A DNA stretch of 20,735 nucleotides from Candidatus Ethanoperedens thermophilum (lineage in GTDB: Archaea > Halobacteriota > Methanosarcinia > Methanosarcinales > EX4572-44): contig WNEG01000034.1 in the NCBI GenBank assembly GCA_012910725.1, positions 1-20,735 on the forward strand. The letters run 5' to 3'. Below the pieces are notes generated by a model. It was not told where the DNA came from and searched no databases. It was given only the letters and a program-made list of their open reading frames with translations. Made by a program: the position numbers and the translations under genes. Positions within the stretch are counted from its first letter, which is position 1, and each line of letters begins with the position of its first letter. This document shows positions 1 to 7,678 of the stretch, piece after piece.

Positions 1-355
1 TATCCTGCGAAAATATGGTTTCTGCACCTTCGATAAAAGCAGTTGCTGCATGTATGGCATCTCTTGGACGAATGTCGTATTCTCTGATGAGTTCGAGTGA
101 TTTATATATCGCATCCCCATTCACATCGATGAACCTCATGTTTGGAATAGTTAAGAATGCTTCAAGGTTTTTTATGGCAATACCAGTTCCTTTGACCTTT
201 TTTACCTTGTAAAAAACTTCATCAAATGTGAGAAACGAGGTACATGCGGGCAGCACACCATTCTGCACGCATTCCATAACTGCTCTTGCCCAGTCTCCGA
301 CCTCTGTTCCATCAAGGATCGCATAGATGACCAGATTCGAATCCAGATAGTTCAA
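1..355 (-). CDS. PIN-domain toxin (VapC-like), 3' end outside window
   Basis: Predicted PIN-domain ribonuclease, the toxin of a type II toxin-antitoxin pair. The frame begins LNYLDSNLVIYAIL, with the first PIN aspartate in YLDSN. It continues through an acidic block (SFLTFDEVFYKVKKV) to the third acidic site in RPRDAIHAATA. The fourth conserved aspartate should lie just beyond the left edge. About 118 codons are present, so little is missing. The start is a TTG (353-355) that overlaps the antitoxin's TGA by two bases; this tight overlap is typical of toxin-antitoxin pairs and is why this start was chosen. Family assignment rests on motifs; the RNA target cannot be told. Confidence 0.8.
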   Translation of the reverse strand, partial: MNYLDSNLVIYAILDGTEVGDWARAVMECVQNGVLPACTSFLTFDEVFYKVKKVKGTGIAIKNLEAFLTIPNMRFIDVNGDAIYKSLELIREYDIRPRDAIHAATAFIEGAETIFSQD

Positions 356-585
356 TTTACCCTCTCTTCCAGTTCTTCTCTGTATGCTTCGTGAGAATCG
401 AACCTGAGTTTACCCATGCCTTTCGCAGTCTCCCTGAAGATTGCAACAGCATCCGATGGCGGCTTCTCTATCTCCAATTTGCTGCCTGCCAATTTGAACA
501 ACACCCTTGATCCAGGGTATATCTTCAGAGCATTTCTAAAATCTCGCGGGATTACCACCTGCCCTTTCGGACCAACCTTCATCAT
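352..585 (-). CDS. AbrB/MazE-type antitoxin of the PIN pair
   Basis: Small DNA-binding antitoxin with the swapped-hairpin AbrB fold. The N-terminus MKVGPKGQVVIPRDFRNAL is the classic AbrB signature (K.GQVVIP..R..L), followed by PGSRVLFKLAGSKLEIEK. The acidic, helical C-terminal tail (FDSHEAYREELEERVN) would wrap the toxin. Start is ATG at 585 or 582; a TTG at 597 is in frame but would add residues before the AbrB motif. The gene overlaps the toxin start. No clean ribosome-binding site is visible: the 25 bases upstream are the GC-rich hairpin of a transposon remnant, so that remnant may have replaced or altered the original upstream region (inference). Confidence 0.8.
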   Translation of the reverse strand: MMKVGPKGQVVIPRDFRNALKIYPGSRVLFKLAGSKLEIEKPPSDAVAIFRETAKGMGKLRFDSHEAYREELEERVN

Positions 586-597
586 CTTATCGCGCAA

Positions 598-941
598 GGA
601 GACCCCGTCCGTGAGGGCGGGGAGGAATTGCGCACACCTCCTGTGTAGTATATGGGCAGTTTAACGCCTGCTAATTTAGAACAGACCAGACGTGCCCAGG
701 TCCGTAAGTGCTCATCGGAGTTGTTATGCGGAGTTTTTAAGCTGGACAGCACCGTTCCTACCCTCTCAGAACTGTTTAACCATCCTGCCACAGAGCCACA
801 AGCTTGAGCAGCACTCGTGGGTGTGTATGTATCTCTTCCGCGTAACTTCTGCATATTTGCCTCCTGATCAACCAGATGCTCTCTTTGTGAGCACCTTCCT
901 CGACCCAAGAGGGTCAGGAAGGGGTAGTTGACAGCTTCCAT
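598..941 (-). mobile_element. Decayed IS200/IS605-type (TnpB) remnant
   Basis: An open frame of 119 codons runs on the minus strand from an ATG at 941 and ends in ...RNSSPPSRTGSPCAIR, with LRGRDTYTPT in the middle; both resemble tails of IS605-family TnpB proteins. Two strong hairpins bracket it. One is at 603-622 (8-bp stem CCCCGTCC/GGGCGGGG, loop GTGA), typical of the right end of these elements. The other is at 894-922 (12 paired bases, one bulge, loop AAGA). No RuvC catalytic core or intact zinc ribbon is seen. It is best read as an internally deleted element or palindrome-associated derivative. It could instead be an unrelated short gene, because a promoter and ribosome-binding site precede the ATG. 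Confidence 0.45.
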
Positions 942-947
942 TATGTT

Positions 948-983
948 ACCTCCAGAATTATTTTAGTATAACTTCTATTTATA
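948..983 (-). promoter_or_regulatory. Minus-strand TATA box and Shine-Dalgarno before ATG 941
   Basis: Reading the minus strand, TATAAATA (976-983) is followed about 25-30 bases later by GGAGGT (948-953), then ATG at 939-941. This is a complete archaeal promoter plus ribosome-binding site feeding the transposon-remnant frame. What gene it originally served is unknown. Confidence 0.45.
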
Positions 984-1095
984 CCTAATGGGTTTACCAG
1001 ACAGTTCCATCAAACCAGCGGATCAGATGAATCCATCACAACCATGCAACATGCGCCAATAAGCATTAATACCTCCAGATCAAAACTCAACCATT

Positions 1096-1761
1096 ATGAA
1101 AACCTATATCTCACCACTTGGCTTTGAGACCACACACATAATCTCACTTATTGTGAAGCACGGGATAGAAAAACATGACCGTATAGTCCTACTGCGTTCA
1201 GAAGAACCTGATACTCGTGCTGAACGGGCAGTTGAGGATGTGAAAGACATCGTAACAAAGATCGATCCCTCAATCATCGTTGATGTCGTGCACATTGACC
1301 ACCATGATTTTGGTGCGGTTGTACTTTCGTTTATAGACCTGATACGCAAAGCTTCCCCGTCTGCCATACCAGGTGGCAGGGTCATCGTAAACCTCTCTGG
1401 CGGTCCAAGGGAGATACTTGTTGCACTCACTACTGCATCCATATCACTTTCACACCTGATCTACAAGACAACAAACTTCAGCGACATAGATCGTGAACAG
1501 AGGGAGATCGAACTGCCACAGCTCTTGCAGGAACTGGACACGAATGCGCGCCTGATACTTACCGATGTTAAAAAGCACGAGCCAACAACACTCATAGGAA
1601 TCGCATCGCGGCTTTGTCTTTCAGGGAGCACGATCTCACGTCATGCTGCCAGGCTTGCTAATATGCGTGCAATCGAGATTACACCGCATGGTAAAAACAA
1701 GCAGGCAACGATTTCATTGAGTGGCAGGATACTACTAAAGGTCTGTGACGTGAAAAGCTGA
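1096..1761 (+). CDS. csa3: Csa3-type CARF / winged-helix transcriptional regulator
   Basis: Predicted ligand-responsive transcription factor of the CRISPR-linked Csa3 family. Residues 1-130 form a CARF (Rossmann-like) domain opening MKTYISPLGFETTHII, with the conserved NLSGGPREI loop near residue 100. In this family that region binds cyclic oligoadenylate. The C-terminal third (about 150-221) is a winged helix: LIGIASRLCLSGSTISRHAARL reads as helix-turn-helix, followed by a wing (ITPHGKNKQATISL). Length of 221 aa is normal for the family. No cas gene or CRISPR array lies in this window, so the regulator is isolated here. It may act in trans on a distant locus or have another role. Family call is strong; ligand and targets are inference. 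Confidence 0.85.
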   Translation: MKTYISPLGFETTHIISLIVKHGIEKHDRIVLLRSEEPDTRAERAVEDVKDIVTKIDPSIIVDVVHIDHHDFGAVVLSFIDLIRKASPSAIPGGRVIVNLSGGPREILVALTTASISLSHLIYKTTNFSDIDREQREIELPQLLQELDTNARLILTDVKKHEPTTLIGIASRLCLSGSTISRHAARLANMRAIEITPHGKNKQATISLSGRILLKVCDVKS

Positions 1762-1842
1762 CCATAGTGGCTCAACGATACTTCCCATATTTCTATAAAA
1801 CCAGTTCCCGGGATTTTTTTCTACAGTGTGCACGCATCAAGA

Positions 1843-1854
1843 GAAACTTTTATA
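1843..1854 (+). promoter_or_regulatory. Promoter (BRE/TATA) of thi4
   Basis: GAAACTTTTATA reads as a B-recognition element plus TATA box. It lies 37-48 bases before the ATG at 1891, so the transcript would have a very short leader. There is not enough room for a thiamine riboswitch. Confidence 0.5.
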
Positions 1855-1890
1855 GGAAAACAACTTAACAGGTGCTGTGGTGTATATATT

Positions 1891-2697
1891 ATGACTACCA
1901 GTGAGATTCAGATCACAAAGACTATCCTGAGAGAGTTTTTTGAAGATTTTATGGAGAATATCATTGAAAGTGATGTAGTGGTTGTTGGGGCAGGACCCTG
2001 TGGTATTGCAGCAGCTACGTATGCGGCTAAAGACGGGCACAAAACAGTTCTTATCGAGAAAAACCTCCATGCAGGTGGAGGCATGTGGCAGGGAGGTTTC
2101 CTGATGCCAAAGAATATTATCCGCGAACCTGCAAACATCCTGCTCGAGGAATGGGGTGTGAAACTCAAAAAAGCAGAAGATGGTTTATACGTCTGTGATT
2201 CCTTTGAGATGGTATCAAAGATGCTTGCAGCAGCCTCCAGTGCAGGCGTTAAACTGCTAAACTCGGTGCATGTTGAAGACATTATTCTTAAAAGTGATCG
2301 TGTCGAAGGTGTCGTTATCCAGTGGTTCCCTGCAACCAAAATGCCTTTGGATATAAATTGCGCTGATCCCATTGCTATTAAAACAAAAGTGGTGATCGAT
2401 GCAACAGGGCATGGTTCTGTGTTAGTCTCACGACTTGCAGAACAACGGCCAGAAATTAAAAAACCGGTAGGTTGCGGCTCAATGTGGGTTGACATGGCAG
2501 AAAAACAAACAGTGGAACTCACCCATGAAATATATCCGGGTCTTATTGTTGCAGGCATGGCAGCAACCTCTACTTACGGTACTCCACGCATGGGACCAAT
2601 TTTTAGTGGCATGCTGCTTGGAGGCAAAAAAGCAGCAGAACTCGCTCATGAGAAAATCAGTGAGCTAACAGAAGAAAAAGTGCGTATCAAAGACTAA
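1891..2697 (+). CDS. thi4: Thi4-family thiazole synthase (cysteine-type active site)
   Basis: Makes the thiazole phosphate half of thiamine from NAD and glycine in the Thi4 pathway. Start is ATG 1891 (MTTSEIQITKTIL), giving 268 aa, the usual archaeal size. An upstream in-frame ATG at 1828 precedes the TATA box and is unlikely. Residues 29-40 hold the FAD/NAD loop VVVGAGPCGIAA; HAGGGMWQGG (60-69) and IDATGHGSVL follow, and RMGPIFSGMLLGGKKAAELA near the end is diagnostic. At the sulfur-donor site the sequence reads INCADP, with Cys157 where yeast Thi4 has its sacrificial cysteine (CMDP) and methanogen Thi4s usually have histidine (HVDP). Haloarchaeal Thi4 also has cysteine. The enzyme could therefore be single-turnover; this is inference from one residue. 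Confidence 0.9.
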   Translation: MTTSEIQITKTILREFFEDFMENIIESDVVVVGAGPCGIAAATYAAKDGHKTVLIEKNLHAGGGMWQGGFLMPKNIIREPANILLEEWGVKLKKAEDGLYVCDSFEMVSKMLAAASSAGVKLLNSVHVEDIILKSDRVEGVVIQWFPATKMPLDINCADPIAIKTKVVIDATGHGSVLVSRLAEQRPEIKKPVGCGSMWVDMAEKQTVELTHEIYPGLIVAGMAATSTYGTPRMGPIFSGMLLGGKKAAELAHEKISELTEEKVRIKD

Positions 2698-2789
2698 TTT
2701 CTGCAAGTGGTGGCGATAGACCTGTAACAGATAGAAACCCTGCAATATGTTTCATTTGTACTTGTTTCGAGCCAGACAGGTACAATGAT

Positions 2790-3893
2790 TCAGTGATGAT
2801 TTGTTCGATCTTTTTTTGTTAGCTTTGTAGATATCAAGACCCCAAAAACTGAGATTATAAATGCACCAATGACTGTTAGAGCCAGCATCTGCTGCCCGGC
2901 ACTTTTATCAATAGCAAACTCATCAATCGTTGAGCTTATTGAAAGAATATATTTGCTTGCACCCCAGAACAACAACCCAGTCGCAGCAGTGAAAAATACA
3001 TGTGTCCATGCGAATGCGAAACTTTCTTTTGAAAGATACAGGTCAACAATCTTGCCAAACTGCAGTGAGAGCGCAGCAGAGACGTACCACCAGATCGAAG
3101 AGTTGACAAAAATCATGACCAGTACCATATAACCATAGGTGAACTTCTCATGATTATAATACTCCCAGAAGCAAACTGCTCCCTGGACTGTTGCAATTAC
3201 AAATAGTATGACCGAAGCCGTACCAGCGGTGAATGCAATTTTTCCACCAGTGAGAGATTGTTTCATTGAAACATTGAAATTGCTCCATGTTTCATCCAGT
3301 CCAGAACTGCGATAGAGCATGTAAGTACCAATAGCTCCAGTAATGGCAATCACCGCGCCTTCAGGATATCCAATTAACAGGAAAATAGCATATAGTAAAC
3401 TTGCAATTCCAATAGGGACAAAAAACACATGATTAATTTTTGGATCTTCAAAGGCTTTTTTTATTATGTAAAAAGTGCTCTCAAGTTTTTCGCTCTGACG
3501 CACTACCACCCGTTTCACAGCATTCACTTTAATTCGTGATTGCACGACTGGCATCAAACTTTCATCCTCTGCACCGTCTGAGACCATAATAACGTGATCA
3601 GCTTGCAACTGCTCAATTACACGATCAAGCTGGGATGCAATTTTTTCATCAGATATTATTCCAACATTCTTATCACCAGCAATGGAAACAATCTCGGCTG
3701 GTTCTTGCTCAATAACCTCGTCATAAAGCTTGATTCCACCAAAGATTGTGTTAGCATCAGAATCTTCCGGGTCAGAAAGAAGAAGTTTTGTAGCAGCATC
3801 GATATTGGCTTTACGTCCGATGACAGGCGAGGTGACACCTGCCTTTACACCAAGATCATCATCCCGGTCGATGCATAGAATAAGCTTTGTCAT
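2790..3893 (-). CDS. DUF373 family membrane protein
   Basis: Archaeal conserved membrane protein of unknown function (DUF373), 367 aa. The soluble N-terminal part begins MTKLILCIDRDDDLGVKAG and continues with GRKANIDAATKLLLSDPEDSDANTIFGGIKLYDE, both hallmarks of the family; DHVIMVSDGAEDESLMPVVQS follows. The C-terminal half has about six hydrophobic segments, beginning with HVFFVPIGIASLLYAIFLLIG and ending with MLALTVIGAFIISVFGVLIS before a basic tail. It is convergent with thi4 (92 bases between stops). A T-run inside its 3' end (2811-2817) could also stop thi4 transcription. Biochemical role is not known. Confidence 0.8.
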   Translation of the reverse strand: MTKLILCIDRDDDLGVKAGVTSPVIGRKANIDAATKLLLSDPEDSDANTIFGGIKLYDEVIEQEPAEIVSIAGDKNVGIISDEKIASQLDRVIEQLQADHVIMVSDGAEDESLMPVVQSRIKVNAVKRVVVRQSEKLESTFYIIKKAFEDPKINHVFFVPIGIASLLYAIFLLIGYPEGAVIAITGAIGTYMLYRSSGLDETWSNFNVSMKQSLTGGKIAFTAGTASVILFVIATVQGAVCFWEYYNHEKFTYGYMVLVMIFVNSSIWWYVSAALSLQFGKIVDLYLSKESFAFAWTHVFFTAATGLLFWGASKYILSISSTIDEFAIDKSAGQQMLALTVIGAFIISVFGVLISTKLTKKDRTNHH

Positions 3894-3962
3894 GGAATAA
3901 ACCCTAATTGTTAATCGTACAGCACACTATAAAAATTATACCATAAGACTTAAGTTTGAACG

Positions 3963-3983
3963 CTGCACAACTTCGTTGTGTAG
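3963..3983. repeat. Triloop hairpin, family copy A
   Basis: Single hairpin: arm CTGCACAAC, loop TTC, arm GTTGTGTAG (one G-T pair), followed by AAATAA. It belongs to the family seen at 8.7, 9.7, 14.0 and 16.9 kb. It sits about 70 bases upstream of the DUF373 start, on the side away from that gene. A looser inverted pair GACTC/GAGTC lies at 4021-4050. Confidence 0.7.
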
Positions 3984-4099
3984 AAATAATTCTCTACTGC
4001 ATGCAACGTAAGTGGAAATTGACTCTTGACTGCACAAAATAATCGAGTCAGAGTGTGTAACGAAATAACATACCCAATCATGGAACTCAAAAAAATTGA

Positions 4100-4144
4100 A
4101 ACCACGAGATTACACAAGATTATCACAAGATTAATCTCGTGGTT
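4100..4144. repeat. 13-bp inverted repeat upstream of the IorA-like gene
   Basis: Perfect arms AACCACGAGATTA (4100-4112) and TAATCTCGTGGTT (4132-4144), separated by 19 bases. The right arm begins the promoter cassette, and only this arm is kept in the second cassette copy at 14196. It could be an operator or the footprint of a rearrangement. Confidence 0.65.
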
Positions 4145-4203
4145 GGAATCTTTTATGGATTCAACAGTTGCTGAGGTTATTTCATGACGACATCTTACTA
4201 AGG
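4132..4203 (+). repeat. Promoter/start cassette, copy 1
   Basis: About 70 bases nearly identical to 14196-14262. Contents in order: TAATCTCGTGGTTGG, a TATA-like CTTTTATGG (4150), a GAGG-type stretch and ATGACGAC at 4184. In this copy the ATG opens a five-codon frame (MTTSY, stop at 4199-4201) that ends 11 bases before the IorA-like ATG. In the other copy the frame stays open. Shared promoter sequence between unrelated genes points to duplication. Confidence 0.7.
4184..4201 (+). other. Possible five-codon leader ORF (MTTSY)
   Basis: ATG ACG ACA TCT TAC TAA lies between the TATA element and the downstream gene. It may be a translated leader, or simply the leftover start of the cassette's original gene. 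Not testable from sequence alone. Confidence 0.3.
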
Positions 4204-4212
4204 TTCTATCGA

Positions 4213-5706
4213 ATGAAACAAATGATTAATGGAAAAACAGCAATTATACAGGCTGTACTTGACAGTCATGTTGAGCATATCGTTGGAGTGCCTGGTTATC
4301 CGATTACAGATATTATGGAAGAACTGTTCAATACACCTGTTTCATCAAAGTGGTGTGTGAATGAAAAAGTCGCTTTTGAATCCTGCATCGGGGCATCCAG
4401 TGTTGGAAAGAGAAGCATCGTTATTACAAAGCATGTCGGTATGAATATCCTTGCAGATCCGCTCATCACCTCGACCACACATACAATCGGTGCCGGAATT
4501 GTTGTTATTGCAGGCGACGACCCCGGCGTTAAGAAGTCACAAAACGAACAGGATTCACGCTACTACGGCTTAATAGCAGAGACTTTGGTATTCGACCCCT
4601 CGACTCCCCAGCATATTTACGATGCGATTACAGAAGGGTATCGTTTATCAGAGAAAACGACGGCACCATCGATCGTTCGAGTAACAAGTAGACTTGCAAG
4701 GCTTAAAGGCAAGGTAAAACGAAATGTCTGGAAAATGCCAGCGACAAGAGTCTTTGATCGCAGCATCTGGGATTATACTCTTGAAGGAAAACATCAACTC
4801 TTCCATCAAACTTCTTATCCAGCGATGCAGGAATATGTTGAGAACACACAGATGAATAAAATGGTGAGACGGGGCGGTACTGGAATAATCTCATCCGGGT
4901 ATCCATCCAGTTTGGCAGAAAAAATCGCAGAAGAGAAAAATATATCTCATCTTATCCTGAATGCTGTAAATCCACTGCCAACGAGGCGTGTAGACGAGTT
5001 TCTAAAACAGCATCAACGCGTGCTTGTGGTCGAGGAAACAGAACCATTTATAGAGCACCAACTTTGTGACAGGGTGCTTGGAAAACATACCGGGCACCTT
5101 CCATACGGTAGAATAAATAGTGAACACATCAACGAAGCACTTAAAAACATACACCTGAATTCGGTTAAAACCAGCATTGAACCACAGAAAATAAAGCACC
5201 GCGGCTACAGCATCTATCTGTGTCGCAACTGCCCGTTTACGCCTTTATACGATGCTCTTGATGATTTTGATTTTCCGGTGGCAGGTGATGTTGGATGCTC
5301 GATTCTAATGGCAGCTAAAGGTAGTGTTGATCTGGCAGTGTCTCTTGGATCTGCCATTGGAATAGCACTTGGATTCAACAACAAAGGTGTGGCAGTCATT
5401 GGAGATTTTGCTCTTGCACATTCCGGACTGCAGGGCATCATCAACGCAGTACAGAACGATTGTGATCTTCTTGTATTTGTAATCTGCAATGGTATTGCAG
5501 CAATGACCGGTGGGCAGCAGGCAGTTGATCTAAAAAAAGTTGTAGCTTCTATGGTAGAAGATGTTATCACCGTTGATGCAAAATCTACAACCAGAGACGT
5601 CTATGCAACAATTATAAACGAAAAAATTGCAAAGAAGGGGGTAAGCGTTGTGTTTTTAGAAGGGGTTTGCCCCAAAAATGCGAGTTTCCAGATAATAAAA
5701 TTCTAA
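4213..5706 (+). CDS. IorA-like thiamine-diphosphate oxidoreductase subunit, no ferredoxin domain
   Basis: Related to the alpha subunit of indolepyruvate:ferredoxin oxidoreductase, which decarboxylates aryl pyruvates and passes electrons to ferredoxin. Residues 1-170 are the N-terminal pyrimidine-type domain (GVPGYPITDIMEEL, then KHVGMNILADPL). The middle carries GIISSGYPSSLAEKIAEE and VLVVEETEPFIEHQL. The cofactor-binding part has YLCRNCPFTPLYDAL, AGDVGCSILMA and a GDFALAHSGL...NGIAAMTGGQ motif, matching IorA's LCPGCPHR, GDIGC and AMTGHQ blocks. At 497 aa it ends where IorA normally adds two 4Fe-4S clusters, and no iorB is adjacent. Substrate and electron acceptor are uncertain. Start is ATG 4213; ATG 4222 is also possible. 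Confidence 0.75.
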   Translation: MKQMINGKTAIIQAVLDSHVEHIVGVPGYPITDIMEELFNTPVSSKWCVNEKVAFESCIGASSVGKRSIVITKHVGMNILADPLITSTTHTIGAGIVVIAGDDPGVKKSQNEQDSRYYGLIAETLVFDPSTPQHIYDAITEGYRLSEKTTAPSIVRVTSRLARLKGKVKRNVWKMPATRVFDRSIWDYTLEGKHQLFHQTSYPAMQEYVENTQMNKMVRRGGTGIISSGYPSSLAEKIAEEKNISHLILNAVNPLPTRRVDEFLKQHQRVLVVEETEPFIEHQLCDRVLGKHTGHLPYGRINSEHINEALKNIHLNSVKTSIEPQKIKHRGYSIYLCRNCPFTPLYDALDDFDFPVAGDVGCSILMAAKGSVDLAVSLGSAIGIALGFNNKGVAVIGDFALAHSGLQGIINAVQNDCDLLVFVICNGIAAMTGGQQAVDLKKVVASMVEDVITVDAKSTTRDVYATIINEKIAKKGVSVVFLEGVCPKNASFQIIKF

Positions 5707-6000
5707 TATTGTATCTGTTTCGAGCTCCTTTTATGACCACACGATTCAAACACAGATTTCCACAAGAGAACTATAGTAACAAGGTAACTCACAAATAATA
5801 ATTTACTTACCATCAGTTTTACACATTGGTCTCTTGATCAATAGCTGATAGAAATACTTGTGTCCCATACATCGGAATTTCAGTGAGATTGAAGAGATGG
5901 TTAAGATTGGGGGATTTACCAAAGTGGGATATCACCATCAAGTCTCGCATTTGGGTAAATTATTTATTGTGGGCTGCTCAATTCCCATATCGATTGCTTG
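5707..6000. other. Convergent intergenic region, nothing recognised
   Basis: About 290 bases between two converging genes. No hairpin repeat of the local family, tRNA or convincing gene is seen. A GTG-started frame of 41 codons (5883-6008) overlaps the CBS gene end and has no recognisable motif. Confidence 0.5.
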
Positions 6001-6789
6001 TTAACTAAACGGTTTGCTTGCAAGCATTTTTATTATATTTCTTCGTGTGATAATTCCCACAAGTTCGCCATCATTCATAACTGGTATTCCTCCAATGTTT
6101 TGTTCAAGCATGGTTGTTACCACCTCGCTTAACGATGTATCTATTCCAACAGTAGTAACCTGTCGGGTCATTATATCTTCAACAATCAGGTTTTTTATAC
6201 GGCTGTCCTGCTGATTGCTTGATACAAGCTCTCTGAAGGCTCGCATGGCTTTTGCTATATCTTTTTCTGTAATAATGCCAATGAGTTTTTCTTCTTCCAT
6301 GACAGGCAGTCTTCCAATATCTTTATCCATAATTAGCCTTCTCGCGTGTGATACTCTACTCGATGGATTCACTGTTATCGGTTTTCTTATCATGGCATCT
6401 TCTGCATTGCCATCAAGAACCCTGCTGTTTTCAAGGATTTCATTGGGTGTTATCCAGCCGATGGTGCTGCTGTTATCTGTCACAACCAGCACCCCGCCTG
6501 TTTTGTCAATGATTGTGATTGCTTCTGTTAGTTTCATCCCAGGAAGCACTCTTGTGAAGTTATCAGTTGTGGCATTGGTTACATGCAGAGATGATGCGGG
6601 AAGGCTTGCTTTTTTTCTTGTTCCAAGCTCTCGCGCTATATTTCGCATGGTGATAAACCCTGAAATCTTTCCATTGTGCGTGACCAGCAGTCTTCGCATT
6701 CCAGTTTTTTCCATCATGTCCATTGCACTGGAGAAAGTTTGTGCCTTATCAATATGTAAAGGCTCTACCATAATATCTTTAACTTGCAT
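6001..6789 (-). CDS. Four-CBS-domain protein (cluster gene 5)
   Basis: 262 aa made almost only of CBS motifs, which pair into Bateman modules that bind adenosyl ligands such as AMP, ATP or SAM. Motifs lie at about 1-56 (VKDIMVEPLHI...GFITMRNIA), 66-120 (degenerate; GWITPNEIL), 130-183 (GIITEKDIAKAM) and 198-257 (VEDIMTRQVTTV...GIITRRNIIKML). No enzyme, channel or DNA-binding domain is fused. A strong ribosome-binding site (AAGGAGG) precedes the ATG, and the gene follows the next CBS gene after 14 bases, so it is probably the last of a three-gene operon. Ligand and partner cannot be told from sequence. Confidence 0.85.
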   Translation of the reverse strand: MQVKDIMVEPLHIDKAQTFSSAMDMMEKTGMRRLLVTHNGKISGFITMRNIARELGTRKKASLPASSLHVTNATTDNFTRVLPGMKLTEAITIIDKTGGVLVVTDNSSTIGWITPNEILENSRVLDGNAEDAMIRKPITVNPSSRVSHARRLIMDKDIGRLPVMEEEKLIGIITEKDIAKAMRAFRELVSSNQQDSRIKNLIVEDIMTRQVTTVGIDTSLSEVVTTMLEQNIGGIPVMNDGELVGIITRRNIIKMLASKPFS

Positions 6790-6803
6790 AGTTTCCTCCT
6801 TAA

Positions 6804-7664
6804 TTATGTTTGTTTTTTGATTTCGTTTAGAATGTTATCGGCACGTAGAATGCCAACAATTTCGTCATCAATTACGATCAATGATTTTGTTCCAGTCGTG
6901 GACATTATTTTTGCAGCATCAACCACCCTTTCATTACTTGTAACTGTATTATCAAGAGGGGCCATAACGTCTTCTGCTACAAGCGGCATCTCACGGATGT
7001 ATCTGTATTTTTTCACTCCGGCTGCTGCATCTCTTCTTGCCATTTTAACCTCCCTGCCATACACGTTTCCATTAGCATCAGTAAGCTCAGTAAATGCCAG
7101 GTTGTCTCTTGAAATCACTCCCGCGGGCTTGTTTCCCTCTGTTAGGACTACTACTACGTTAACATTATTCTCATCCATCTCATAGAGTGCATGGTCAATG
7201 GTGTGATGGATATTAACTGTCACCACGTATGTATCCATGACGTCTTTTACTTTAGTGATATATTCCTTCGTTGAATAATGCCTGATCAGGTCATGTTTTG
7301 TGATGATTCCAACCAATTTCACATCATCATTATCTTTTTTGATTACTGGAAGTCCACTGATCTCGTTTTCAAGCATTATTTCTGCTGCTTGTGCTACAGT
7401 TGCTTCTTGGTGGATATTAAGAAGGTTTTCGGTCATGACAAGGCTTACCGGGATATTGTCAATAGGTCGGCGCCTCCATGTTGGTTCAGCCTGTGCAAGT
7501 CGTTTCGTAATATCTTTTTTTGTGACAATACCAACAGGATTATTTTCTTCTCCTATTACGATCAGGCGTCCTATGTCATGTTTTAACATGAGGTTTCTTG
7601 CCCGTGATATTGGTTCATCGGCTGATACTGCATACACCTGTGTGCTCATACACTGTTTTATCAT
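6804..7664 (-). CDS. Four-CBS-domain protein (cluster gene 4)
   Basis: 286 aa with four CBS motifs: about 1-56 (MIKQCMSTQVYAVSADEPIS...GIVTKKDITKRL), 72-131 (GIITKHDLIRHY), 136-193 (VKDVMDTYVVTV...GVISRDNLAF) and 227-282 (AEDVMAPLDNTV...GILRADNILNEI). A basic linker (YGREVKMARRDAAAGVKKYRY) separates the third and fourth motifs and could contact nucleic acid or a partner. Start ATG 7664 has AAAGGT 6 bases upstream, and only 14 bases separate it from the preceding CBS gene. Paralogous to its neighbours but clearly diverged, so not a recent tandem copy. Role in adenosyl-ligand sensing is inferred from the family. Confidence 0.85.
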   Translation of the reverse strand: MIKQCMSTQVYAVSADEPISRARNLMLKHDIGRLIVIGEENNPVGIVTKKDITKRLAQAEPTWRRRPIDNIPVSLVMTENLLNIHQEATVAQAAEIMLENEISGLPVIKKDNDDVKLVGIITKHDLIRHYSTKEYITKVKDVMDTYVVTVNIHHTIDHALYEMDENNVNVVVVLTEGNKPAGVISRDNLAFTELTDANGNVYGREVKMARRDAAAGVKKYRYIREMPLVAEDVMAPLDNTVTSNERVVDAAKIMSTTGTKSLIVIDDEIVGILRADNILNEIKKQT

Positions 7665-7678
7665 ATTAATACCTTTAA

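Noticed and set aside
603..622. Hairpin read as a transcription terminator
   Set aside because: No T-run follows on either strand, and stem and position match an IS605-type right end better.
1762..1890. Possible thiamine riboswitch upstream of thi4
   Set aside because: The TATA box leaves a leader too short for a TPP aptamer, and the conserved CUGAGA core is not seen.
1828..1890. Upstream in-frame start for thi4
   Set aside because: The 21 extra codons lie across the TATA box, so they would not be transcribed.
5883..6008. GTG-started frame of 41 codons after the IorA-like gene
   Set aside because: No ribosome-binding site, no recognisable motif, and it overlaps the end of the CBS gene.
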